Counted from the first letter of the stretch, positions 22,807 to 36,282 are shown. The stretch is 64,000 nt of DNA from Neckera pumila (GCA_963969595.1 OZ018415.1:14136001-14200000); one strand, 5' to 3'. Notes: generated by a model from the letters alone, not told the origin. Program-made: numbers and translations.

Positions 22807-23944
22807 CCCCTAAAGTTTCATTGTTCCTAGAGGGGACAAAATAGATTTTTAGGTAGGCTTGTATAACTTCAATTTTTGATGATTTTGGGAAACTTTTTTT
22901 TATCATAGAAAATCACATAAGCATTTATTAAAGAAAATTTTAGGTCTTTGCAAGGGTTCTTCCAAAGCCTTCCCAAGTACTCTAAAATTTGTTTTTGGGG
23001 GGCTGAAAAAACCATTTTTTTCCTATTCCCGCCCACCTAAAATTGCAGTGGCAATGGCGCAAGAACCAAGTTTTAAGAGTTTAAAATTTATTGGAAAAAT
23101 AAATAAAAAATTTGAAAAATATATTTAAAAGAAAAAAATCGCAAAATCTGATTGTTTCAGCAAGATTCAAAGTGCCTGACTGCTCACTGTAGCACTTTTC
23201 TAGAGTAACAGACCAAGCTTTGAAATAGCTTGGTTTGTCACTTTGGAGCAGCTTTTTGAAGGGCTGAAATTTTTTGTAATACTTTTTGGAATATAACTTT
23301 TACTTCAATCGATGCTCGAGAGACAAAAAAACACCAAAACTAAAAGCTATTACTTTTCATTTTTTTTCATATCTTAAATTTGTATATATAAAAAGCTTTG
23401 GCTCATTCCATTTGGATTGGTGAAGTGAAAGTTATAAAGCTTCTTATTTTGCAGACAATCATAGAAACTTTTTAAGAAAATAATGTATTAGATTCATTTC
23501 TAAATTAAATTTTTACAATTTAAAAATAAATTGTAGAATTAAATCTGCTTGTTAGAATAATCTTATTGTTGGAATTAGTGTGTTTCAATTCCATTTTAGA
23601 GCTATTACGGATTTAGTTCTTCCTTCAATCCTATACTAGCTTCTAGTTAATAATATTTTAAAAGAATGAAAACCATGTATTTTTGTTTAGATTTTTTTCT
23701 TTATATTTTCAATTCAAACCTTCAATATAAATTTTTTTAAATCAAAATGCTTAGAGCAAAAATTTGAAGTTAAGAAGATTCCAAGTCAAATAATCTAGTC
23801 AACGAACATGCTCCAAAACTTATATTCTTTACTTTAAATGCAAATATCTTGAAAGCTAGAAGGTGAAAGGTTTTAGAATTTCTACTCCAAATTAATATAC
23901 TAGTTTTGGTTTCTAGTGAAAAACAGGTCTTGGGACTTTAGAGG
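22807..23944. mobile_element. TTAA/CCCCTAAAG family element, subfamily A with nested MITE
   Basis: Left end CCCCTAAAGTTTC, right end (inverted) CCTCTAAAGTCCC. The flanks read TTAC and GTAA, each one change from TTAA. Its interior matches 13304-14205 and 29320-30220 but is split by a MITE at about 22932-23272. Confidence 0.75.
22932..23272. mobile_element. MITE nested in TTAA element (AGCCCTCC family)
   Basis: Ends AAAATTTTAGGTC and (inverted) AAAAATTTCAGCCCTTC, with both ends continuing to a GGGTT(C/G)(T/C)TCC-like segment. Inside is a GACCAAGCTT hairpin shared with the element at 50072-50393. The host element continues on both sides. Confidence 0.55.
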
Positions 23945-24025
23945 GTAAGACTGAGAAAACATCACATTGATAGTAATTATATATTAAAATTTTAAGACTA
24001 TTATTAGCTCATTTGCATCTTATTT

Positions 24026-25098
24026 GGGTGATTGCAAGAAAGACTTGCTAATTTTATTATACTTTGGAAAACTGGGGTTGTCATCTATTATAACTTTTGA
24101 ACCCTAAATCCAATGCCAAAAATAAAAAATAAGTTTCTAGATGTCTTGATTGTTATTGTATCCTTAATTTTTCAAAAAATTTAAAGAAGAAGTTTTCATA
24201 TTTAAAAGTCAATTTCTCTAATTTGTCACACTTCTGAGTTTAGGGGATTTGAATACAATTGAGCGGTTTAAGTTAATGATTTTCAGTTAAAATTTCTATG
24301 TATATCCTATAGTAGGCAAATATATTTCTACCAAAGGGCATCTAAAAATACATTATTTTATATCTTCCACATCTATGCAAATAGGCTTTCCTTGCGTGCG
24401 TACTTGTGAACAATAGAAATGGTTTGACCTCATTTTTTTGCTTGAAACACATCACTAGGATCAAAGTCCTTTTAAATGTCCAGTTTTTAGTTCTCTTTAT
24501 AATTGTTTTCTCTATTCTTTACAAATTAAACATTGAAGTATGTATTTTCTAGCCACAATTCTATGTCCAAGAATATACATACTTTGATGTTTTAATTTGT
24601 AATAAAGTAGAAAAATCAATTATTAAAAAACTAAAAAATTGGTTGTTTGGGTCTTTGGGAGGACTTCTTGGTGATGAGTTTCAAGCAAAAGAATGAGGTC
24701 AAAACCATTTGTATTGTTCACAAGTACGCACGCAAGGAAAGCCTATTTGCATAGATGTGGAAGATATAAAATAATGTATTTTTAGATGCCTTTTGGTCAA
24801 AACATGTTTGCCTACTATAAAAACATACCATAGATATTTCAACTAAAAATCATTAAAAACCGCTCAATTGTATTTAAACCCCTAAACTCAAAAGTGTGAT
24901 AAATTAGAGAAATTGACTTTTGAATATGAAATGATTTTTTAAATTTTTTGAAAACTTAATAATACAATAACAATCAAGACATTTAGAAACGTGTTTTTTG
25001 TTTTGGGCATTGGATTCACAAATCAAAAATTATAATAGATGACAACTCCAATTTTGTCAAAGTGAGACAAAATTGGCATGTCTTTCTTGCAATAATCC
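24026..25098. mobile_element. Long inverted-repeat element, GGGTGATTGC family (1,073 bp)
   Basis: Left arm about 24026-24470 and right arm about 24655-25098 are reverse complements, with moderate divergence. Ends read GGGTGATTGCAAGAAAGAC and (inverted) GGATTATTGCAAGAAAGAC. ATTT flanks both ends (24022-24025, 25099-25102). The centre (24475-24650) is AT-rich with a small hairpin. No coding frame. If transcribed it would fold into a stem of about 440 bp. Confidence 0.85.
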
Positions 25099-25554
25099 AT
25101 TTGAGTATATTCCAATGATGATCTCAATATAGAAGCTAGTTCTTATATTGATACATATATATAGGATTTATTTGTCACAAGTTTGAAGATGATGTACGCA
25201 ACATTCTTGTATGAGACAACAAAGCCATAAATTATTGAAGGCACTACGACATAAAACTATGGAATTTCAAAGCCTCACATCTAAAGCTCCATAATTAAAG
25301 CCATGATTATTTGGATGTCATATTTGTTGGTCTTTTCATTCCTTATATAACTCTTTTCATTGCATCTCCAAAACCTTTTTATTCTATTACTAGTTTGCAC
25401 TTTGTTGTTTAGAAAAAACATCCATTTTACAATAGTAGCTATTTCAAATCTTCATGATATTCATTCAAGAGCATATGCCATGAATATTGCATTCTACATT
25501 CCGCCTAAAGTAGAAAGTTAATATTGTTTTGATGATGAGGATGTCTGTACAAGG

Positions 25555-26261
25555 GGGTGATTGCAAGAAATACTTGTACTAATTTTTGTCACATATTTCT
25601 AGCTAATTTGTTTTTTGGCCATAACTTTTGCGTTTTGGTTTCAAATGACTCAAATCTCATAGGCAAGGTATATATATTTTGAGAAATAAAATTCTAAAAA
25701 ATTATAGAATCCTTCCAAACTCTATTTTTGTACACAAGAAAATTTTCCTAATCAAGAAATCCACGCTCCAGATAGACTCAATTGCTTAAGTGTTTGGAAA
25801 TGGATTGACTACCTTAATAGACTCTTAGCTATTATTTAAAGGATTTTTAAAAGCAATTAATTGTATGTTATGTAGAAGTCTACAAAGTGATCTTCTTTCT
25901 ACTTGCATTTTTAAACATGTAAAATATTATTTTGGTGGGTTTTTTTGGTGAATGACCGTCTCCATTGAATTGCTACAAATTAAATATTTGTTTTTCCAAT
26001 TTTTTCCTTATTAAAACATTGAAGTATCTATTTTCTCAAGATTTTGCACTTTTCTTGTTCTCCTACATAGAAAATTTTTCTATGCTTTTCCTTTGGTGGT
26101 TACCTTTATCTTAAAGGGATATATATTGGATATATTTATTAAAATTTAAAAAAATTGTTTTTTCTAATTTTTAAGTACTCCAAAATTTTTAAAAAAGCAT
26201 GAATGTTGTTAAACGCAACAAAATCAACACATGTTTCTTTGTGTATTTCTTGCAATCACCC
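25555..26261. mobile_element. GGGTGATTGC family element (707 bp, short TIRs)
   Basis: Ends GGGTGATTGCAAGAAATAC at left and the exact inverse at right (about 19 bp), flanked by AAGG on both sides (25551-25554, 26262-26265). It shares the termini and some interior (TTGAAGTATNTATTTTCT) with the 24026 element but lacks the long arms. Confidence 0.8.
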
Positions 26262-26265
26262 AAGG

Positions 26266-27687
26266 CTGCAACAACAACAAAAATTTAATCCATTTCCCCT
26301 AACCAATTCTAACAGTAATTCTTTATAAATTTCAATATTCAAATGAGAATATTTTAAAAAATTTTATCTTCAAAGTCTTTCAAGTCCAAAATCTTCACTC
26401 AATCATCATTGATAGTGCAGAAAGAAACAAAGTTTTTATTGCATATAACTTCAATATAAGAGATTTTGTTTATAGTGCATTTAAAATAGAAAAGATTATA
26501 GAAAAAAAAATATGGCTAATGTTTAAATTTCTAAGATATTTATATACAAGGAAAGTTAAGTATTAAATAATTCTTTTAATAAAACAAATTAGGAAAGCGC
26601 AAATGCAATAAACTTTAAAGATATTCTATATCAACCTTTAGGTTGGAGCTAGTTTTTGCATTGATGTAAATAGGATCTAGTTTATGAATCATAATTCCAA
26701 AATTTTCAATTTAGTTGTTTATAACTTTTCAAAATTTAAGGTTTTGAAATTTTAGCATTTTAGCATAATTTAGAAATTTAAAATTCCAAAATCTTCAATC
26801 ACTTGTCACTAGTAGCACAAAGAAGAGCACATCCTAATTCCTAAATCAATATTTTTATGTTTTATTTTGTAAAAAATTAAAAAAACAATTAAAATATAAT
26901 ACTCTAATTCTAACAAGATGTTTTGATCCACTAAATAGCCATCAATATTCTTATTATTAAAATGCACGTTGAAGACAATAAAGATTTAAGACTTCTCTTC
27001 AATGGATAATTTTTGTTTTTAGAATTCTTTTATACAAAAGAAAAAGCCTAAATTTATAAATTATCTTGTCTAAAAACAAAAAATAAATTTCTAAAGTAGG
27101 ATTGCTGAATAATATTTTTTACCTTTAAAATTGCATATTAATAAAAACATACTTTAAAGATATTTTGGAATATCTAATATTTTTTCATATTATATTAAAA
27201 AAATAAAATATATATATTTGAAAAATCTTTTCATTCTCATTGAATTATGAAGGACTGGAGATGTGAGATGGAAATTGAAGCATAAGAAATAAATTTATAA
27301 TCTATCTAGAAATTTCTATAAATGTCATCTATATTAAACCATTACTCTTAAATTTATATTAGAAATTTTTTCTATCATTAAAATATGAATATATCTTGCA
27401 ATTGCCTTTGGATAAGTACATCATCATTTTTTTTTGTATTTTTAACTTAAAAACCTAAGAAAAATTATATTTTATATTTATCATTTTTGCATTCATCATT
27501 TGAGTAATATATAATTTTTATTAATTGCATGCTAATTATGTGCAATTATAACTCAAAATTCTGCATTTTGTCATAAAGTATTGATTGGACTAAAACCAAC
27601 AACAAAATCCAAGGATATAGGAACTAAAAACAACTCAATTTTTTTCTCAAAAGCCACCATTACATTTTGTGCATTTTCCTAATGTTT
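26266..27687. other. AT-rich DNA without genes
   Basis: Only short chance frames; no repeat that I could pair with another copy. Confidence 0.5.
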
Positions 27688-27691
27688 TTAA

Positions 27692-28676
27692 GCCCTAAAG
27701 TTCTATGACTATATTTTCACTGAAAACATTCAAAAGTTGTCATTTTAAAAACAAGTACCAAATTTTGAAAAAAAAAAAATTGACACATGTTGCCATATGA
27801 TCTTGTAAAACACTACACTAAATAGGGGTATTAAGGAGACCCATACTAATTAATCGACATCTCACACTATATAAATATCTACCTTTATTGTACATCAATG
27901 GTTATTGAAGTGTGCGGGCTTGTACATCATATTTCAAACATCTACAGTTTTCAATAATAAGTCCCTTTAATTTTTTGGTCCCCTTAATACCTTTATTCAG
28001 TGTAGTTTGAAAAGACGTGGAAATAATTTCAAATAAATTTGCTGTGTGGATTGCAAGATATATGCATTTGAATTGACAAAATTCGGGCAAGTACACTTCT
28101 CAAGGTCACATTTGTATGAAAAATGTCCAAAATGGTGGTAACTCTTTGGATTCATTTCTCAAGGCAAGTTATCTACATGCTTTAAAACTTTCACTTCATT
28201 TGGAATTGTACAACATATAGGAAAAAAATAATAAGTAGAGAGTAGTAGAGAGTGATTCGAAATACTAAATTGTTAAAGAATTTAACTAAAGGAATTGAAA
28301 AATGCCAATCCCAATGGTTGCATTATTGTGATAAACAATCTACATCTTGTGATTTGATTTTTTCAAAAATATTAAAAATTGGGTAAGATAAAGGACTTCA
28401 AAGTTTATTTTAGGATAGAAAATCCATCACTGCCCGCAAACAAAAAATCCTCGTAACTTTTGACTCATTGATCAAAATGAAATTTTTTCTGATTTGACTA
28501 GACTACAAAATTATGAAAAAAAGTAATATATTAGGCCATGACTTTTGATCCATCTTTCAATGTTCCTCGCCCCCACCTTCTATGAAAATTTGGGCCAAAA
28601 ATGTGGAAATCCCTAGTCACAAATACCTGCGCAAAATTTCTATGTAGCCAAAAACCGCATGTTGGTCCTTTAGGGT
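27692..28676 (-). mobile_element. TTAA/CCCCTAAAG family element, subfamily B inverted
   Basis: Left end GCCCTAAAGTTCTATGACTA after TTAA (27688-27691); right end GGTCCTTTAGGGT before GTAA. Internal order matches, in reverse, the elements at 30627 and 35363, including the segment TATTTTTGGCCC. No coding frame. Confidence 0.75.
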
Positions 28677-29315
28677 GTAACTTCAAAGTACAATCAAATT
28701 CATTTGGTTTTGTTTCCTTTAAATGAGAAAATTCTTGTAATTTTTTTTAAGAGTATCCTTGTGAGGGCCAAGACTTTGACTTTTGAACAAAGTGTCTATG
28801 CAAACATGTCACAAACACTTTGAATGGCTTTGTTTTTTCATCCATCTAATTGTTTTTAGATTTTTGTGTTACCTTTTTAACATTTGTGCGGTATAAATTT
28901 TCTTGATTTTGATATATAATTCAAAGTAAGCAAATATATTCTACCTCAAAATAGCTTTTCAATTCAAAAGTAAACATTGTAAATGTCCTAAAGAAATATA
29001 AAAAGTAAAAAGTCAAATAAATGGCATAATGAAAAATTTAGAAATTATCTTCTCGAATGAAAAGATATAAAAATCTTAAAAGTATTATCATTATTCAATC
29101 TACAGTTCATTTTTGTAGGATTTTTTCATTTTTTGGCATAATATTTATTGATAAAATTGAAAAATATTCTTTAGATAATTATTAGATTCAATCATATTTA
29201 AATCATCCATAGATTTTTTTACAACTTTTGCTCTTAATCCATAATTTTATTCCTCCTCAAAGTTGCATTTTATAATGGATCTTTACAATTTTAGAAATTA
29301 GACTACCTTTGGCCT
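28677..29315. other. AT-rich spacer
   Basis: No gene or complete element recognised between two TTAA-family copies. Confidence 0.5.
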
Positions 29316-29319
29316 TTAA

Positions 29320-30220
29320 CCCCTAAAGGACCGTTGTTCCTTTTAGGACAAATGCAATTTCAAGTAGGTGCTTGCAGGCTGAACTTTTGTCCTGATTTTT
29401 AAAACTTTTTTGAAGATAAACTGATAAGCTTTGTGGGAGTATAATTTCTTTTCAATCAGTGACCGGGAATAAAAGTTATGCCCAAATAAGCTCAAAACAG
29501 AAGAAAGGGGGTAGCAAAAAAAATTTTGCAAAAAATTTAAATTTTTAAATTTTTTTCTTCTTTATCATAGATTATATTTTTGTCTATCTAGATTTTTTTG
29601 ATTTGCTTCATTTGGATTTGTTATGAGAAAGTTGTGGATAGTCTTATTTTTTGGGCAATTTGAACATCTTTTTGAAATTTTTATTTTATAGAATTCATTC
29701 CTGATTGCAATTTTTATAGTGTTCCAAAAAAATTCACATGGTTTAATTTTCTTTCCATAATAATCTCACCATTGGGATTAGTGCATTTTTCTCCCTTAAA
29801 AAATATTAATATTTTAGATTTTCCTTCTATCTTGTACCTATTTCTACTTAATAATTTTTTTAAGAATGAAAATTGATTTTTATTTTTATTTTTTTCCTTC
29901 AACTCTCAACTCAATTCTTCATTATAAAGATTTAAAGCTCAATACTCTATAGTGCAAAAAATTTAAGTTAAAAATGTTCAAAGTCAAAAATTCTAATCAT
30001 GCAATGTGCTGAAAAATTTGTTTTTTTCACTTTAAACGCAGATATCTTGCAATTTGTGCCCTCAAAATATTTGAAATTTTTTCCACACATTTCCATACTA
30101 GTTAGGTGTAAGCTCCTATAGTAGATATGTAAAAAAACTATTCTCAATTTTTTTACTCTTTGCTATAGAATGATAGTTTTGAGTGTTTTTTGTTAGAAAA
30201 TGGCTTTTGTTCTTTAGGGG
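29320..30220. mobile_element. TTAA/CCCCTAAAG family element, subfamily A (901 bp)
   Basis: The cleanest copy: CCCCTAAAGGACC at left, CCCCTAAAGAAC (inverted) at right, perfect TTAA on both sides (29316-29319, 30221-30224). Carries the paired AAAAGTTATG modules about 155 bp apart. No coding frame. Confidence 0.88.
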
Positions 30221-30626
30221 TTAAAGGGGTGTACAACCTTTTTTTTTATCCGAAGGGTTGAGAAATTGTTGTAAGATACGCTTGACAAGTTTGTGCCAAG
30301 TGTGGTGTATAGAAATTACTATAAGCGTTTTGAAAAAATATCTTTAAATATTTTAAAACTAACCCCCAAAGGACCAAGAGTCTATTCAAAAGATAAAATG
30401 ATGGAGATTTGGACAGGTTTCTATGACCTCAACTTTTGTTGAAATTTTGAAACTTTCTCATAAGATAAGAAAATTTATTAGCTTCATAAGAAGATAAATT
30501 TTATTTCAATTGGTGCGTAGGAGTAGAAGTTATGCCATCTAAAACATAATTTTTATGTCGTCGGACAAGAAAAAAATCTACAAAAAAACTAAAACTAAAA
30601 TATTTATTTTTTCTTATAGATCTTAT

Positions 30627-31542
30627 CCTCTAAAGGACCAATATGCATTTTTGGGCTATATAGAGTTTTTGGTAGGTACTTGTGACTAGAGATATCTATA
30701 TTTTTGGCCCAATTTCAAAAGAAGGTGAGACGAGGAATATCTTTTATATGCACTAAATTTCATGTCATTTGGAAATTTGAGTAAAAATTTATGACCTAAT
30801 TTCTTGTAAATGGGCAGTTCGGGCAGATAAAAAAAATTACTTTTTTCAAAAACAAAAATTTGAAATTGGTTTTCTAGGGTTGTGTATATGTGGAAAGCTT
30901 TGAATCATTCCATTTTTATCAATGAGTCAAAAGTTATGAGGATTTTTGGTTTGAGGGCAGTTATGGTCTTATGGATTCTCTACTCTAAAATAAACTTTGA
31001 AGTCCTTTATCTTACTCAGTTTTCAACGTTTTTTGAAAAAAATAAAATCATAGGATGTAGATTGTTTATTGTAACATTTGCAGCCATTGGGATTGGCATT
31101 TTTCAATTCCATAATTAAATTCTTAAAAATTTAGTATTTTGAATCATTCTCTACTACAATCTATTTACTATTTATTTCCTGTATCTTGTACAATTCCAAA
31201 TGATGTGAAATTTTTCAAGCATGTGGCCAATTTGTCTAGGAAAAAGAATCCAAAGGAGTACTACCTTTTGGACATTTTCCATAGAAAAGTGAGCTTTTGA
31301 ATGCAACTGCCTTGTTTTTTGTAGAGCCCGAATAATGATTTTAGTGAATTTGAAAGCTTATATGTTACAATCCACGCGGTATAAATTTTGAAATTTTTAC
31401 CGCATGTTTTCAAGTCAGCATACTACAAGATCCTACGGTTATATGTGTCAAAATAATATTTTTTTCAAAAATTTGGTACTTGTACTAAAAATGGCAATTT
31501 TGGAGCATTTTTAGTGAAAACATAGTCATGGAACTTTGAGCG
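30627..31542. mobile_element. TTAA-family element, subfamily B, nested (916 bp)
   Basis: Left end CCTCTAAAGGACC, right end GAACTTTGAGCG. The flanking duplication is TTAT on both sides (30623-30626, 31543-31546). Related subfamily A copies show one TTAT at this place (about 33052, before GTTTTTGTCTACA), so this is a clean fourth empty site and the target is not always TTAA. Confidence 0.88.
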
Positions 31543-31969
31543 TTATTGTTGTCTACACTTAAAGCTTTGAGTCATTCCATTTGGATTAGTAATGTAAAAG
31601 GCATGAACAATCTTGTTTATTAGGCAGTCTCAGCATCTTTTTGAAAAATTAACTTATAGGATTCATTTCTGAATGCAATTTTTACAATTTTTCAAAAAAA
31701 ATTATTAACAAGGTTAAGTTTACTTGCTTGAACTCACCACTGGGATTATTGTGTTTCAATCCCAACTTAGAGCTATTAATGATTTAATTTTTCTTTCAAT
31801 GTTGGACCTACTTCTATTTTATAACTTTTTAAAGAACAATAATCAAAAGTGTGTTTTTTGAAATTTTTTTCTTGGAATTTCTACACAATTCTTCAGCACA
31901 ATTTTTTTAATATGATTATTTTCATTAAATGGCAAAAATCCTCAACTGTGGTGCTTTTAGTGGCTTTGA

Positions 31970-32155
31970 TTGTGCGGTCTGAAATCTATATTAGTCCTAG
32001 ATATCCAAAATATACACCAATCCTAGGTTTTTAAGACCGCAAGGTCTTAAATCTATACAATTTGTAGGTGTTTGAAATCTACACCAATCCAAAATGTCTA
32101 AAATCTATACCAAGCCTAGATACCACTTTTTGGATTTAGACCGCAAGGTTTGAAA
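31970..32155. mobile_element. Small fold-back insertion with GCGGTCT arms
   Basis: The left end reads TGTGCGGTCTGAAATCTATA and the right end, inverted, CCTTGCGGTCTAAATCC. A middle copy (AAGACCGCAAGGTCTTAAATC near 32032) makes a shorter hairpin. It breaks the host TTAA-family element. Confidence 0.55.
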
Positions 32156-32795
32156 AATAGCATCAAAATATCTCCATTTTAATGATATTCACCATTAATT
32201 CAAAGTTTGCAATGCAAGATTTTTCCACAAATGAAGGTCAAAGTTTTCTAAAATTACAGGCCAGTGTTCAAGTTTTTTCCAACTTTGAATATTATTGTCT
32301 TTTTATTTGGTGGGTCAAACTTTATGAAATTTTTAACACATAATCTCAGACAAGTAAAGTGCAAATTCCTATGGTTAGATTCAAAAGAATATATTTTTTT
32401 GTTTTCATAGGTGAATGCAACAAAAATGGCATTTTTGAGTGTCTTTTGAAAAAAAAATGGCCTTGATTTTGTTGGAGGTAAAGAATTAAAATTAAAATAA
32501 TAAAAAATACTTCAAAAATCCTCCAAAAGCTATGTAAAAAATTGGTACTAAAAAATTCAAAGAATTATATTGTATTCATTATATACATATATTCAAAAAT
32601 AATAAAGCAAAAAATTTAGAACTTTTTTCAACTTAAGGGATTTAACCAATTACATTAACCAATTACATCTCAAAAGAAATGATAGTTTCTTTCATAATAC
32701 AAAGAAAACACATTTAATTTGAGTGGAAGTATAAGACAAAGACATTAGTATTTTATAAAGTACATCTTATCATGATATATAATCCTATGGTTTAA

Positions 32796-33520
32796 CCCTA
32801 AAGTTTCATTGTTCCCTCGGGGGACAAATTGGATTTTGGGCAAGTTCTAGGACCTTGATTTTTTATGAATTTTTTTTTTAAAACTTTCTCATAAGATAGA
32901 AAAACTGTTTAGCTTTAAAGAAAAATGATTTTTTTTCAATTGGTGACCGGGAGAAAAAGTTATACCACAAAAAGCCTAGAACTGAACTCAATGGGCAGCA
33001 CAAAAAAAACTGCAAAAAGTCAAGATAAATTTTTTCATTTTTTTTCTTTAAATATTATGTTTTTGTCTACATGTGAAGCATTGATTCATTCTATTTGGAC
33101 GAACAATGAAAAAGTTATGGACAATCCTGTTTTTTGGGCAATTAGAGCATCTTCTTGAAAAAATAACCTGTAGGATTCATTTCTAAAATGCAATTTTTGT
33201 ATTTCAATCCCATCTTAGAGCTATTAATGATTTAGTTATTTTTTCAATCTTGGACCTACTTCTACTTAATAATTTTTTAAAGAATGAAAATCAAGTGTTT
33301 TTTTTCTTAAAAAAAATTCTAGACTTTCAACTCAATTCTTCAACATAAAATTTTAAAAATTTTAAAATTTATAGTGCAAATTTTTTCCACAAATGGTGGT
33401 CAAAGTCATTTGAAATTGCAGGTCAATGTTCAAAAAAACTTTCTTTTTCAACTTTGAATGCTAATATCTTCCAATCTATACGGTCAAACTTGGGCCAACG
33501 CAACAAAAATGCCAGTTTTT
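32796..33520. mobile_element. TTAA-family element, subfamily A, right end missing
   Basis: Starts CCCTAAAGTTTCATTGTTCC after TTAA (32792-32795), follows subfamily A through its inner modules, then stops near 33520 without the terminal CTTTAGGGG. A deletion or later insertion removed the end. Confidence 0.7.
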
Positions 33521-35289
33521 ATTGGACTAAAAGTATTATTAGAATTCTCCAAATGATAAAAGGAGACATATACTCAATAATTGTTAAAGGCAAATGTACA
33601 GTAGAGTGTACAACTTCTTGGATAGAGATTCTATAGAAACTATTGGACTTTAAGCACATTGTCTGTTTTATTAAAAACACTAGATTTGTATCCACTTTAA
33701 AAATATATAAAATTAGCACAATTGAGAAATAAATGATTCATGTACATTTATAAACTATATCCTAAGTATAAAGCCAAACCTTAGGTTGTCAAAGTTGATT
33801 TATTTTAAAAGTTTTGAATTTCAAAACTTTCCTTTAATAATATTGTAGCAAATTTCTATCCATACTCTGAAAGTTAGAATTTTCTGTGTTTAGATTTAAA
33901 TTTGAAAATCCAATAACATTTGGATTTAAATTTTTTGCCTGCAAGCACATTTACAACAAAATCTATGAATTTAAAAAATTGATAAATAACCAAAATAAAC
34001 TAGAGGTAGATAAAAATTTAATACAATATCTAACAATTATCAAAAAAGTCTTATATTTGTTTGAAAATTTCTAGTATTGTATGTTTGAATATACAAAAAA
34101 TTCTAACTTAAAATCCAACCAAAAACTCTTTTTCTTGAAATTTATGGTGCATGTCTACACCGGGATATGCAAGGTCTTTAGGGAGTCTAATACATTTGTG
34201 TGAACCTAATTATAATTTTTGATGATAGTAACATATTAAGATTAACATTCCAAAACCATGTGAAGTTAATTTATTAGAAAGATCAATTTTCAATTTCTGT
34301 TTGTGATTGTTTGAAAATCTCAAATTTGCTCTTTAGTTTCACAAGAAGACAAAAAAGTTGTCATTATCGTGCATTTTTTGAAATAAAGAACAAACTATCT
34401 ATAAAAAAATATTCAAAATGTAAAATGGTCTTAAATACCTTAATTATGAATATGAAAGAAAATACTTGCGGTTATCAACAAAAAATCTCAATCGTTTTTA
34501 AAATTAAGTAAAAAACATAGGTAATTTGTTTCTTGAAATGACCTTACTAGAACAAAAGTTAAAATGTTATCAAATTGTTCTTTAACATTAGAGGTTGCAA
34601 AAAATTGAATCCACTTGCTTCTCAAATCTTTGTAGATAACCTTCAAATAGAAATGACTTTAGCATGGAGATGGATAGATTCTATTTGTCAATTTCTGAAT
34701 ATTCATGGGATTTTATTTAGGCAAGAATTATATAACATTTCTTTGCGTTTACAAACTTGATGTTCTAAAGCTTTGAAGCTATACAACTAAGGTGACACAC
34801 TTTTATATTTTGCTACAATAAGTGTTTGTGAATAATGTAATTTATAAATAGAATATTTGAAGGTGGTAAGTAACATAGTCTTTAGTAACTAACACTACAT
34901 ATCACTTTTAGTTTAACACTTTAAACTATTCTAAGTTCTAAAGTAAGATTCAAAATCATACCAAGATTTTCTTCTTACACTGAAGTCCCTACATTGTATA
35001 TTGATGTAAGATTTTTCAACTAATGAATTGAAATAAAACTAATCAAATTCTAATTTTGAAACAAATGAGTAAAATTTTGGACACATTCAAATCTAAAAAA
35101 TTTATGTGTTGAAAAAACTATATTTTATTCACTTTTTTAAGCAAAAAAATTTAAAATTATAACTCAATGTAGTCAACATGGCGATGTGCTATTTAAAACA
35201 ACATTAGATATTCTTTGAATTCTAAAATTTTATTTTATTTAAAAAAAATAAAAAAATGTAAAATCTTCAAGTTATAAATTTGCAAAGAT
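33521..35289. other. AT-rich DNA without genes
   Basis: Several short frames, none recognisable. No complete repeat seen. Confidence 0.5.
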
Positions 35290-35362
35290 TGATTACCAAA
35301 CCAAAATAATGGTGGTGTAACCAATATAATTTGCATATTTTACTTTGGTGATTATTAATTTA

Positions 35363-36282
35363 CCCCTAAAAGACCAACATGCGCTTTTTGGCTATATAGA
35401 AATTTTGGGCAGGTATGTGTGACTAGAGATTTCTATATTTTTGGCCCAAATTTTAATAGAAGGTGGAGACAAGGAATATCTTTCATATTCACTAAATTTC
35501 ATAACATTTAGAAATGTGAGTCAAAAGCTATGGCCTAATATGTTACTTTTTTCCGTAACTGTCTAGGCAGATCAGAAAAAATCACTTTTTTCAAAAACAA
35601 AAATTTGAAATTGGTTTTTAAGAGTTATATATATGTAAACAGCTTTGAATCATTCCATTTTGATCAATGAATCAAAAGTTATGAAGAGTTTTAGTTTGCG
35701 GATAGTTATGGATTCCCTACTCCAAAAAAATAAATTTTTAAGTCCTTTATTTAACTCAATTTTTAATATTTTTTGAAAAGAATAAAATCATAGGATGTAG
35801 ATTATTTATTCCAACATTGCAACCATTGGGACTGGCATTTTTCAATACCATAATTAAATTCTTGACAATTTACTATTTTGAATCATTTTCTACTACTATC
35901 TACTTACTATTTTTTTCCTATATGTTTTACAATTTCAAATGAAGTGAGCTTTTTAAGCATATAGCCAACTTGTCTAGAAAAAAGAATCCAAAGAAGCACC
36001 ATGATTTTGGACATTTTTTCATTGAAAAGTGAGCTTGTGAAGTACTGCTGCCCAGTTTTTTGCAAGGCCAAAAATGATTTTAGTGAATTTGAATGCTTAT
36101 ATCTTGCAATCCACGTGGTGGAAATTTCTGAAAATTTTTCCTCATGTTCTCAAGTCAGCATACTACAAGATCCTACAATTACATGTGTCAAAATTTTTTT
36201 TTTTCAAAATTGGATACTTGTACTAAAAATGACAATTTTTGAGTGTTTTTTTGGTGAAAACATAGTCATAGAACTTTAGGGG
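35363..36282. mobile_element. TTAA-family element, subfamily B (920 bp)
   Basis: CCCCTAAAAGACC at left, GAACTTTAGGGG at right; flanks TTTA (35359-35362) and TTAA (36283-36286). The empty site in copies 1 and 2 is TTCA (15832-15835, 20041-20044). This gives another exact border and shows target tolerance or later mutation. No coding frame. Confidence 0.88.

Larger units (their letters stand above)
30363..32477. mobile_element. TTAA-family element, subfamily A, carrying two nested insertions
   Basis: Left end CCCCCAAAGGACC after CTAA. The interior follows subfamily A, is interrupted at 30627-31542 by a subfamily B element and at about 31970-32155 by a fold-back, then resumes. The right end near 32477 (TTGGAGG then TAAAG) is decayed. 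Confidence 0.7.
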
